Below, piece after piece: positions 11,606 to 23,200 of a stretch of 64,000 nt of DNA. The first letter of the stretch is position 1, and each line of letters opens with the position of its first letter. This DNA is from Sarcocystis neurona (Eukaryota > Apicomplexa > Conoidasida > Eucoccidiorida > Sarcocystidae): positions 2,040,809 through 2,104,808 of the forward strand of contig KL647294.1 in assembly GCA_000727475.1 (NCBI GenBank), read 5' to 3'. The position numbers were made by a program, and so were the translations under genes. The notes under the pieces are model-generated. The model did not search any database, was not told the origin of the DNA, and saw only the letters and a list, made by a program, of their open reading frames with translations.

Positions 11606-12810
11606 AATTCCAGTGGGATGTTCTTCTCCGTTTTGTCTCTCCTGCGTCGCGCTGCTGCGCCCCTGCAGGTCCTGCAGCAGTTGCTTTTATTTCTCCTGCT
11701 GCTTCACCATCGAAAGGGGGAAGCGAGGCTACAGAGTACCTGCGTCCCGCACCGTTTGTGCAGAAGCGGTTCCACGACGACTGCCGCAGCATCCCACTCG
11801 CAGTAGCAGAAGCAGCAGCCGCTACATCCTCAGCAGCAGCACTCCAGTGGCAGCAGCAGAATTAGTATCACAATGCCACACAATGTGAGAATTCACTGCA
11901 GCACACTTGCAGGAGCGGCGGAAGCAGCAGCCGCTTCATCCCCAGCAGCAGCACTGCAGTAGTAGTAGCAGCAGCAGCATCACAGTGCTACATACAAGTT
12001 AGATGAAGTACATGTGCTTTCCATCATTCTAACGCAGCGGAGGTGGTTCTTTCCTGGGGCCTCACGCGATGATGACGCTGCGGGACCTCCAGTTTCCTCT
12101 TCTTCAACGCACTTCACCTCGACTCTTCTTCCCCTCGTGCAGTCTTCTGGTGCGAGCCCCAATCTTATATCTTTGTCCTCTGCTGAATATACATGCGTAG
12201 AAGTAGTGCCTGCGGTACACGAGTGTCCTGCCCCCCGTCCCTCTGCGCACCGCACGTGAGGGGCTGCTGCTCCTCTCGCTCATGCTGCTGCTGCTGCTCC
12301 CGATGCGGCTGCTCTTGCTCCTGCTGCTGCTGCTGCAGCAGCTCTTTTTTGCCCACGCAATCGTGCTGCTCCCGCTTCGCATGCAACACAAGAAACCACG
12401 AAAAGAAGAGGTAGCGGGAGAAGAGTAGGGGGAAGTCGTCGCAGCGACAGCTGGCTTCCCGCCCTCTGCAGCGCTTGTAGTCAGTGACTTCTCTCTCCTG
12501 CTGCCGCCAGACGGGCTGCTGCTGCGGCTGCCCCGGCCCTCTCTCAGCACTCGGGCGCGCGCCGGGCTGCTGCTGCTGCAGTCGTCGTCTTGCCGGCGGG
12601 GTGGCTGCCGCTGCTTCAGGAGCTGTGCACAGAGCGGACACGTGTCCTGCTGCGAGTCTGCGCGAAGAGCAGAAGATCTGCTCTGAAATATCTTCCACCG
12701 TCTTTCTGTCTCCGGTCGTGTGGTGGTGGCTGCGCTGCTGCAGCAGGTGCTTCGACTTTTTTCTTCTCTTTTGCTCCCGAGTCGCCGCTGCGCCGGCGCA
12801 GTACAGCAAC

Positions 12811-14379
12811 ATGCACGACGCTACCGATTGCTCGCCCCCGCCTCACCCCTCCCGTTCACCTCTTCTTTCTTCTTGCTCTTCTTCCTCTTCATCTGCTGCT
12901 TGCCACTCGTCTTCTTTCAAATCTTCTTCTTTGCCCCCTGTGCAACCTTCCCTCCTGTCTCGCTCGTCTTCCCCTCCGTCCTCTCCGCCTGCTGCGTCTT
13001 CTCAGGACCCCGCCGCGACCTCTGCAACTGCACACGAACATTCTGCCGCAGAACAAATTGCTGCCGCTGCTTCGTCTTGTCCTTCTGTCCCGCAGCGCGG
13101 AGCTGCTGTCACCTCCGCTGCCGTCGCTGCTTCCCCTGCTGCTGCTTCTACTTGCCTAGCCGCTGCTTCTACTTCCGCAGCCGCTGTTGCTACTTCCCCA
13201 GCCGCTGTTGCTACTTCCCCAGCCGCTGTTGCTACTTCTTTACCCACGGTCTCTCCTTCCCGTGGTGCTGTCGCTGGTAGGGCTGGCCTTGCTGCGGCCT
13301 GCGTTGCCGCAGCAGCACCACATGCTGCTCCTTCTGCATGTACGGTGACACCGCCCTGTCCTCCTGCTGCGCCATCCTTCCTCTTTCCTTCCATTTTCTC
13401 TTCTCGCAAGGACTCCCGTAACCAGGTCGCCAGTCTGCCGGCTGCCGGCCGTGCTGCTGCAGCTGCCGTGGCGTGTGGCCCTTCTGCTGCAGCGCGTCCT
13501 TCCGCTGCTACTAATATGACCGCTGCAGCTGCTAGTCCTGTTTCTATTCCCGGTGCTGCTACAGTTGCTGCTGCTACAGCTGGTGCTGCTTCGCCTGCTG
13601 CTGCTTCGCCTGCTGCTGCTGTTGCACTAGCCTCCCCGAAGCAGCTTGCTGCTGTCGCGCCGCCTGCGTTCCCGTGTGCAGCTGCGCCCCCCCCTACGTC
13701 TTCTTTTCCACCTCTGGTACCCTTCGGCTGCTCTCCTGCTGCTGGCGCTGCTGCTCTTCCTGCGTCCGCTGCTCCTGCTCTTGGTGCAGCGGGTCTCCAC
13801 GCAATCTCTGCCCCTCCGCACGTGTCTCCTGCTGTAGGAGGGGCCTCCCCCGTGCCGCCAACAGCCGCAGCAGCGGCGGCACCAGCTGGTGCAGCAGCAG
13901 GATGCGGACATAGAGAGCAGCGACAAGACCCCCTGCATGCGCTTTTGTCGGCCAGTGACGAGCGCTCGCTCCTTGCGGAAACTGCCGCTCTACGGCGGCG
14001 GCAGCAGCAGCTCGAAACAGCAGCCGATCGCCAGGTGAAGGAAGCGGTCGTATCTCAGCTCCTAACGTTTTCAGCTGCAAGCAACGAGTGTGCGGCCCGA
14101 TGTCGCTCACGCTTGCGGCAGCACTTCTCTCGTCTAGACAGCACCAGCGGCAGCAGCAGCAGCAGTACCAGCACCAGCAGCAGCAACCTCAGGAGCAGCA
14201 ACAGCAGCAGCGACAAGGGGAAGGCGGACAGCGCCCACGCTGCTGCAGTGGCAGAGCTCGCTGAAGTGTGGGGCGAGCGGTGCTTTGCTGCATGCGCTGC
14301 TGCTCGTGGAAGAGAGACGCTTTTCACATTCCCCGTCTTTGCACAGCAGCAGCAGCAGGAAGGACACGGAGAAGAATAA
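12811..14379 (+). CDS. Ala/Ser/Pro-rich protein with coiled-coil-like C-terminus (hypothetical)
   Basis: ATG at 12811 (MHDATDCS) to TAA at 14379, 522 aa. The first 370 or so residues are low-complexity Ala, Ser and Pro read from GCT/TCT triplets and cannot be trusted. The last 150 look like real protein: SDERSLLAETAALRRRQQQL, VKEAVVSQLLTFSAASNECA, RCRSRLRQHFSRLD, a Ser run, then AVAELAEVWGERCFAACAAA. They suggest charged amphipathic helices. The frame stays open upstream to 12484, so the start is unsure and an upstream exon is possible. The stop lies only 259 bp before the NDOR1 start, in the same direction. Function unknown. The minus strand is also partly open here, so the coding strand is not settled. 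Confidence 0.4.
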   Translation: MHDATDCSPPPHPSRSPLLSSCSSSSSSAACHSSSFKSSSLPPVQPSLLSRSSSPPSSPPAASSQDPAATSATAHEHSAAEQIAAAASSCPSVPQRGAAVTSAAVAASPAAASTCLAAASTSAAAVATSPAAVATSPAAVATSLPTVSPSRGAVAGRAGLAAACVAAAAPHAAPSACTVTPPCPPAAPSFLFPSIFSSRKDSRNQVASLPAAGRAAAAAVACGPSAAARPSAATNMTAAAASPVSIPGAATVAAATAGAASPAAASPAAAVALASPKQLAAVAPPAFPCAAAPPPTSSFPPLVPFGCSPAAGAAALPASAAPALGAAGLHAISAPPHVSPAVGGASPVPPTAAAAAAPAGAAAGCGHREQRQDPLHALLSASDERSLLAETAALRRRQQQLETAADRQVKEAVVSQLLTFSAASNECAARCRSRLRQHFSRLDSTSGSSSSSTSTSSSNLRSSNSSSDKGKADSAHAAAVAELAEVWGERCFAACAAARGRETLFTFPVFAQQQQQEGHGEE

Positions 14380-14638
14380 GAAGCAGCAACACGTGCAGCG
14401 CCCGCGACGGCAGCAACAGCAGCAGCAGCAGCGACAGCAACTTAAACAACAGCAGCAAGAGCAGCAATCGCAGCGGTACGAACGGCGGCAGGAGCAGCAG
14501 CGACACGAACAGCAGCAGCAGCAGTAGCAACAGCAGCGATACAAAGAGCAGCGGCAGTGCCAGCAGCAGCCGTACACACAGCAGGAGCAGCAGCTGGTTA
14601 GAGAGGAGGCAGCTGCAGAGTTCTCGCTGAAGAGGACG

Positions 14639-15710
14639 ATGGACTTCGCCGCCGATCCCGCAGCAGCATTGGCTGCAGCAACTGCCCTGCCTCCTGCTGC
14701 TGTCGCGGTCCTCTCTGTCTCTCCTCAAGCACCTGCAGTCCCTGCTGCATCCCTCTCGCCTCCTGCTGCCGCTTCTGTGACAAATTCCGAGAGACACCTA
14801 CCACCACCTGCTGCTCCTGCAGGAGCCGTTGCACGGCGTTCTCCTCGTTCTTCTTCTCCGCCGTTGCGCGCACCTTTCTCTGCTGCTGCTCCTGCAGGCG
14901 GGGCTGCTCCCTGCAGCAACAACAGAAGAAAAGATGACACCGAGACAGCAGCAGCAGGGACTCAGCCCGAAGGAGGAGAAGTAGAACAGCATCTCTCCCA
15001 CACGTGCGGCACTTTCATCCCGGTAGCTGCTACTTCTTCTGCTCCTGGTGCGACTGTCGCTTCCACAGCTGCTGCTACTCGTTTTTCTCCGCTTCCTCCC
15101 CCTTCCGCTGCGGGTGCTGCTGCGTCTTCATCTGCGTCATCACCTACTGCTGCTTCTCCGTGTCCGATGACGTCAGCTGCTTCGACTGCTGCTGCGTCCG
15201 CTGCTCTTCCTTCTCCTCCGGCGTCTTCTGGGGCTCCATCTGCCGCTGCTGCCTCTGCCGCTGTTACGGCTGCTGCGGGTCCCGTAGCAGCGCCTCTGGT
15301 GATCGCATACGCCAGCGAGACAGGAACTGCAGCAGAAGCAGCACGAGACTTAGCGAGGGAGTTGATGCTGCGACGCGTGCCGCCTCCTGCAGTGGTTCCT
15401 GCCAACGACCTGCTCCTGCTACCGCTCTTCGCTCGTCTCGTCCACTGCAGCAGCAGTAGCGGCAGCAGTAGTAGCAGTGGCAGCAGCAGCCGTGGCAGCA
15501 ACAGCAGCAGCGAGGGCGACAGCGTTGTCAAGAGGGCCGGAACTGCTGTGACTCCTTGCACGCAGCAGCAGCAACAGGAGCAGCAGCAATGTAGACAGCG
15601 GCAGCAGCAGGACTGTGAGCAACACGGACAACTCGGAGCAGCAGTGCAGCAGAACGCGTCAAATTTTTCTGCTGCTGCAGCAGCAGTTGTATTTGTTATC
15701 GCTACAACCG
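14639..15710 (+). CDS. NDOR1: NDOR1 exon 1: low-complexity leader and first half of FMN domain
   Basis: About 218 Ala/Pro/Ser-rich residues, then PLVIAYASETGTAAEAARDL (FMN phosphate loop) and FARLVHC. A Ser/Gln insertion follows, then VVFVIATTG at the donor (ACCG then GTGGGC, phase 1). If translation starts at the in-frame ATG 15167, the leader shrinks to about 42 residues, nearer the family norm. Confidence 0.85.
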
Positions 15711-17217
15711 GTGGGCTGCCGGAGCTGTAGCGTCCTCTGCTCACTTCTCCGCTGCTGTGCCGCTGCTGCTGCTGCAGTACTGGTGCTGCTGCTATGACAT
15801 CATCTGGTGCTTCTTAATCAGCTCGTCTGAATGTGTGGCGCCACTGCTCTGCTGCTGTTGCTGTGGCTGCTTCCATTATCTCGGGCCACAGGTGCCCTTG
15901 TCCTCCCATTGCTGCTGCCTCTTTGCTGCTGCCGCTGTTCCTACTGCTACTACTACTACGCATGGTACTGCTGCTGCTGCTGCTGCTTCTTCCGCGTCGA
16001 CGCGTGACGTTGTTTTGCTGCTGGTGCTGCTGGCAAAACGTTGTCGCTGCTATGGCTGCTGTTTCTTCGTCGCGCCCCTCGGAGCAGGAACTGCTGCTTG
16101 ACGGTCGACTGCTGTCGCTATTTCCGTCCTAGGGATGGGCACCTTTGCTGTCGCTGCCGCTGCTGGTGTCGCTCCCGCTGGTGCAGTCGCTCGCGCTGCT
16201 GCTGTTGTGCTGCTGCGGGCTGTTCACTTCTTCGCTTCCTCGGCGGTTGCTGCTGCTGCTCCGGTGCTACCGCAGCTGCCCCAGCGTTCGTGCTGCGCCT
16301 TCTGGACGGGACGTTCTTCCCATGCTGCTGCTGCTGCTGTGTTTTTGCTGCTGCTTCTTTACTGTTGCTGCTGCTGGTACAAGGTGTCCTGCTGCTGTGG
16401 ATGCCCCTACGGCTGCTCGAGGGAGGGAGCTGTAGCCATCTGTCGCAGCGTCCCTCATCTTCCTGCTGCTGCTGCTGCAGACTGTTCCTTCTCCTGGTGC
16501 TGCTGGTATTCTTGCTCCTCCTGCGGCTGCTCCTGCTGTTGCTTTCCCTCTAGCCATTGCGGGTGCCGCTTCTGTAGCTTTTATTGCGTCCCTTGAATTC
16601 CCTCTACCAATTTCAACTGCTGCTGCTCCTCCTGTTATCAGTCCTGTAGCTGTTCTCCTAGCTCTTTCTGCTGCTGCTGCCGCAAGTCCTGTAGCTACAT
16701 TTGCTGCTGCCACTCCGGTGGCTATTTGTGTAGATCCTACTACTGCTGGTGCTGCTGCTCCTATTCTTGTAGGTGTTCCTGTAGCTCTTACTGCTGCTGC
16801 TGCTGCGACTCCTGCAGCTATTGCTATGCCGCTTCTTCTTCCAGCTGCTGCTGCTGCTGCGACTCTTGTAGGTGTTGCTGTCGCTTTTCTTCCTTCTGCA
16901 GCTGGTGCTGTCCGTGCGCCTATTTCTGTAGCTCTTTTTATTCCTGCTGCTGCTGATGCTCCGACTCCCGTAGCACTTGCTGTTTTCCCTGCTGCTGCAG
17001 CTGGTACTTCTGTAGCTATGCTCGCTGCTGCTGCTGGTGCTGGTGCTGCTGCGATGGGCGCAGGACTCGGGGACGTGCCGCAGAACGCGCGTCAATTTTG
17101 GCGTCTGCTCGTTCGCGCCGATTTGCCTCCCACATCACTCACTTCTCTCGAGTAAATCTCCCTACGTTTTATCATTTCCTCTTCTTCTCTCTTTACAAGT
17201 GTATGTACATATGTTTG

Positions 17218-17251
<34 letters not shown>

Positions 17252-20200
17252 TTCACAAATGCATACGAAGATATACATATATATATATATATATTTGTAG
17301 GCAGATACGTACACAAATTTATATATATATACATATATATATATGTAAAGAGGGGTGTATTTCAGTCCCTAGCGGATCTCCACACTCTCCGTATCTCCTT
17401 CGTCAAACAGTGGATTTCACATATGTTTTCAAATATATTATACATATATATATATATTTATCTATATGTATATATATGCATGTATAAATATAAGTGTGTA
17501 TATATATATATGTATGTTTGTATACATGTACACACACAGACACAGATATGTGGAATTATGTGGGCCGGTATATACACTTACGCATATATATATATATGTA
17601 GAGATAGAGAGATAGTGAAAGAGAGACGAATACGAAGGTACGTACACATACGTACACGTATTTGCAGAAGAAAAGACTAGAGAGAAGTACATATTCATAT
17701 ATATATATATACGTACATATATTTGCAGGAGAGAATGTAAGAGAGAGGAAGACGTATGTGTATACATTGGTACATATATTCGCAGAAACAGACATATATA
17801 GAAGAGACACAGAGAGTCGGTGTAATAGACAGAGTGCTGCAAGAAATTTGAGTGGCTACTCAAAGCGGAAAATGCGTCGTAGGCGAACACCGTGACCGAA
17901 CTGCAGTGTACAGACACCGTATAAGTGCTACCAAATAAAGCACTCGCATTTCCCCCCTGCCACGCACATATAAATGCATATATTTACATGCAGACTCCAG
18001 GCTTCAACAGATGAAAAGGCTTACCTTCGCAGAGGGTTTTTGGTCCCCGTCCGCTCTCAGTACCTCCCCTTCTCCGTCTCTCTATCCGTCTTTTTCTGTT
18101 TTCCTCACTACGTCCTTCCTGCGCATATGTCCGTGTCCGTCTGTGTTAATCTTCCAATTAATGCACATATGCATAAATACATATACGTGTGCATGTGTGT
18201 ATGAATGTGCGGGACTCTGCTCGTGTTGACCCCGGTGCAGCTGCTGCGAAGAAGCTGCATTTCTTCCTGGCCTCTGTGTGTGTTCTGTTTATAATGTGTG
18301 GAAGGGTCGCTGCATGCGCCGGCGAGCGTCTGTCATTCGCCCCATTCTCTGGAGGCCACTCTACTACGCATGCAGGGATATACAGCGATTTGCTGTCTGC
18401 GGGGGAAGTCCATAAATAGATAGAGGGCGGAAAAGGGAGGACGTGGGACGGGAAGAATGCCAGAAACGTGTGTGTGATCAAATATATACAAATGCATGCG
18501 CCTACACGGACACACAATGTCCATATTAACACCATACACACACATACGTGGATCGACAATTTTCATATATACATATATATGTGTAGGTAGGAATTTCATA
18601 GACGACCTGGTGGATATGTCTTGTCTGAGTGTGTGTATTTGGAATTACATACAGAACGTCCTGCACCTGTTTACCTGTCTCTATATATATATGTGTATGC
18701 ATGCATGCACTCTCACGTGTGTATATACAAGAGTTCATATGAATCCTTGTATATATATACATCTATTTATGAGTATCTGAGTACATGCAGATATACACAT
18801 GTACTACATGTATGTGTTTGCATGCATACAATTTATTCTAGGAATGTGCATATATCCGCATATATATAAATCCACGTACAAATCTGTGTTTACACACACG
18901 CGTATATATAGAGAGAGATACATAGAAATCTACGTATATAGGTATACACCTATTTATATGTGTATGTATAGGCACATCTATACATACATAAATCTGCGTA
19001 CGTGTGTGTGTATTTGTACACATGTATACAGAGATAGATAGATAGAAATCTCTGTATATATGTATATTCATCTACACACACATATATATGTGTGGATGAA
19101 TTCACGCCTGTGTAGTCTGCCTCGCGCTTATTCTTTGCAGTCGAGGCCTGCTGCGTGGAGCACTCGCGCTTCACTTCATGCCCTTCTCGTGGGTCTGACC
19201 CGGTGGGGGCTGCTGCGTTGTCGAATTGCCCCCTTTTTTCTCTCTGCACCTGCGCGTCTCCACGCGGCGCCTTCAACTTCCTCGCTTTTTTTTTCCGCCT
19301 CTTCTTCTTCTCCTCCGTCTTCGCCTTCCTCGTCTCCTTCTGAACTGCTCGTCGGTCTTCTGCGGCGCAGACCCGCTCGCAGGCATCGTGCGTCTTCCGC
19401 GATATTCTCTCGCTCTGTTTGCATGTCTCAGCTGCTCTGCTCCGCTGCTGCTCTACTCCGCTGCTGCTCTGCTCCGCTGCTGCGCTGCTCCGCTGCTCCG
19501 CTGCTGCTCAGCTCCGCTGCTGCTCTTCTGCCTTTGCTGTCTCGCTCTCTACCGCCGTCTCTGTCTCTGCTCCTTTTCTTCTTCCTGTCTTCGTGCCTTT
19601 TGTTCGAGCCGTCGCTTGCTGCTTTTCGTTTCTTGTCTCGCGCCCATCATCCCCGACCTTCCCGTCTCTTCTGACGTCCTTCCGACTTCTTGCTGCGTCC
19701 CCCTTCTTCTTTCTCCGCCTGTCTCCTTTGCTTTCGATTCGCGCAGATTCACCGTCTTTGGGCTGGGCGACCGGGTGTACAGACAGTTCAACTTCGCCGC
19801 TCGAAAGCTGCATGCGCGTCTCAAGCAGCTCGGGGCTCGCGAATTCTACAGGTATTCTCCGCAGACACAAACGTCCTCTCCGAAATTTCCTTTTTGGCTG
19901 CTCACGTCTGTGTGCCTATCGCTCCATCTGTAATTCATATACGTATGTCTGTGTGTGCGTAGGTATGTGGTCGCTTTCTTCTTCCAGCTTTTCCTCGGGA
20001 ATGTAGTGCTGTGCATCGGTGTCCCTACCAGATCCAACGTAACGGGAGAATTGTGTGTATGTATACATATGTGTGTGTGTCTGTGTATGTATGTGTAGCA
20101 TTTATCCATGAAAAATCGTCTTGGCATATATATGTACATGTATACGTTTGTATGTATCTGGGCGTATACGTGCATATACAGATATATATGTATGGATGGA

Positions 20201-23200
20201 TCCCCACACCCATATCCTTATAATACGTATACCAGTGTACATAAAAGGTGTACGTGTATATGTGTATATGTATATGTTCATTGAGACTTGCATATATATA
20301 TATATATATATATACATTTATATACACGTGTACGCCTATGTGTGTACGTGTGTCTTAAGACAGACACAGAAAGAGAGAGAAAGTAAGTCGCATACGTCTA
20401 AAGTCCTGCTGACCCCTCTCACACACATACATTCACCTCTATATATCTCCACATATATACATATATATATAGCATGCAGATATGTGTGTCTCTCTATATA
20501 TACCTATATATAGCTTGTACATATGTGTGTGTGGGTGTGTGTCTGTATCTCTTTATACATGTGTGTGCGTGTTTAGCGTGCAGATATGTGTATCTCTCTC
20601 TGTCTGTATATACATATATAGTATCTGCAGATGTGTGAAAATCTCTCTTTATATATATATGTATATGTATATATATATGTATAGCGTGTAGGCGTCTGAA
20701 TCGCCCTCTCTCTATATGTGTACGTATATAGCATGCAGGTGTGTGAATCTCTCTCCCTCTCCATACATATATATGTAGCGTCCAGATGTGTGTGTGTAGA
20801 TCTCTGTATCTACAGGATGCAGAGATGTGTATCTCTTTATATATATATGTGTATATTAATTGTATACACGTGTGGTACGTAGCTGTGTGTAGGTGCACCC
20901 TCATACGTGTACATGTGTGTATAGTATGCGGATGCCTGTATACATATATATATATATATGTGGATATATACATATTGATGCAGATACACATTATATGCGG
21001 ATATATGTATGTATATGTGTAGATGGATCACTCTTTGTAGGGGTAGATGTACTTTTATGTGAGTCTGTTGAATTTACGTAGAAATGTTTGAAGATCTACA
21101 CACACACATGTTAACATGAATATCCCACTCTGTGTAGGTGTATACGTTTTCCTTTCTTCCCTGTAAATCTCTCTTTCTCTTGTTCTCGATATACATGACT
21201 ACCGTCTGTTTATTTTTTATATGCGGGGGAACAAATTATATGTAGACTTGGCCTGGGTGACGAACAACACGACTTCGGATTTGAAGGAGAGTGGGACCCG
21301 TGGCTCGAGGGCCTGCTGCAGCAGCTGCCTCACACTCGACTACGAGACTATAGCAGCAGCAGCAGCACGGCAAGCCTGTGCAACAGCAGCCTGGACCGCA
21401 GCGACGGGGACGACGCAGAAAGGGAGGCGGAGCAGCAGCAACTGCTCCCTCCTCGGATGTATGAAGTATTCTTCGTTGCTTCTTCTCCTTCTTCAAAACA
21501 GAAGACAGCGACAGCCGCAGCGTCGACTGCTCAACAAGAAGATCGAGAAGCAGCCCCAAGCAGCAGCAGCACCACGTCCAAGAGCAGCAGCAGCAGCATC
21601 ACGCCCAGGAGCAGGAACAAGAGTCACAAGCTGCGCACTTCTCGGAAAGTGCCGGACTTCATTTATTCCGCTGCTGCCGCCGCTTCCTTCTCTTCGTCTT
21701 TTCCGCTGTTGCGACACCTGCGCGAGCACCAGCAGGTGCAGCAACCTCGTCACCAGCCGCAAGTATCTGCCACTGTTGCTGCTGCTGCTGCACCAGTGCA
21801 AGTGTACGGGCAGGTGCTGCGGAACGTCCGACTCACGTCCTCTTCTCATTTTCAAGATGTTCGACTGCTGCAGGTTCGTTTTGGTGCTGCTGCGGCTGCT
21901 TCTCTTGTTCCCGCCGCCCCTGCGTCTCGTGTGCCGCTGCTGGTGCATCCTCCCTTCTTCTGTTGCTGCTGCTGTTACTGGTACTGCTTCTCCTGCTGCC
22001 GCGGCCGCTTCCCTTATCATTTCTCGCTGCTGCTATCTATTTGGGCCTCCCTGCTGCTGCTTCGGCCTCTTCTCCTCGTCTTTCTTCTACCTCTCCTGCA
22101 GCCACTTCTGGTTTTGCTGCCGCTGCGGCGTGTGCCTTTTCCCCTGCTACTGGCGCGTCTCCGGCGACGACGTTCTCTCCCCACTGTTGCTGCTTCTGCT
22201 GCTGCTGCTCCTGCGTAAAAGTCGTGCCTCTGTGCCAGTCGTTCTGCTGCTGCTTCCGTTCTGCTGTCCTTGCTGCCGCTGTCGTGCTGCCTGCCGGTCC
22301 TGCTCTAATACGTGTGTACATTTGTATGTGTGTATATATATATATATACACATACGTGCATACGTCTACGTTTATATATACACATATGCATTTATATGTA
22401 CCAGAGAAGATGGGCACAGTGCGCTTCTGTCTGTGAGTTCGTCTCCTTCCGTCTTTGTCGTTCTTCGCTCTGTAATTCTTTCTGCTTCCCTATCTCTCTC
22501 TGTTTCTCTTCTTTCTCGCGCCCTCTCTCTTTATATATATATATATATATTGCAGTGCAGGGCTGCTTCTTCTATCGTTGGGGAATGGACGTCTTTTCTA
22601 CGTGTTTGTCTGCTTGACAACAATCAGAAGAAACTTTTCCTTTTTTACTCGTGGAAATATTTCGGTGTACGGACACCGTCGCGCTCCCAGCGAGAGGCGC
22701 GCGCTCCTGTGCTGCTGCTGTTCATCGCTGCAGCTGCGGGTAACTCTTCAGCAATTCCTATGCGCGTACCGCCCGACTTTCAGCAGCCACAGCAGCAGCA
22801 ACAGCGGCAGCGGCAGCCATAGCAGCAGACGCAGGAGCGCAGAGGGTTGTTGCAGGGGCGATGTGCGTCTAGAGCAGCAGCAGAAGCGGGTGCAAGGGGA
22901 AGAGCAGGAGCTGATGAAGAGGAAGGAAGAAGAAGAAGAGAACGTTGTACGGGAGCTGCTGCAGCCAGGTTGTGTGTGTTGCTTTCTGCCGATATTGCCG
23001 GCAGCAGAAGTTTCTGCCTTTTTGGATTCTCTGTCTCTTCATCCCGAAACTCTTCTTTTTATCCAGCCGCACTCTCTACCGCTGCTGCAGGAGCAGCAGC
23101 AGCAACAGCAGCAGGCGCTGTTCCAGGGAGAACAGGAGCAGCAGGAGCAGCAAACGGAGGAAGAGGAGGAGGAATGTGCAGCAACCGTAGGAATTGACAG

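Larger units (their letters stand above)
6075..12810. other. Intergenic region between ERCC1 and the 12.8 kb ORF
   Basis: CTG arrays directly upstream of ERCC1 (6150-6500), TA-rich microsatellites (6640-6800, 9900-10000, 10918-10980), a degenerate tandem repeat (8085-8640), and two anonymous ORFs listed separately. No exon here resembles a known family. ERCC1 (minus) and NDOR1 (plus) diverge, so both promoters should lie in this interval. Confidence 0.5.

Noticed and set aside
22556..22614. Alternative NDOR1 exon 5 start just after TATATTGCAG
   Set aside because: Both AGs there give frames that are out of phase with exon 4 and with the conserved part of exon 5.
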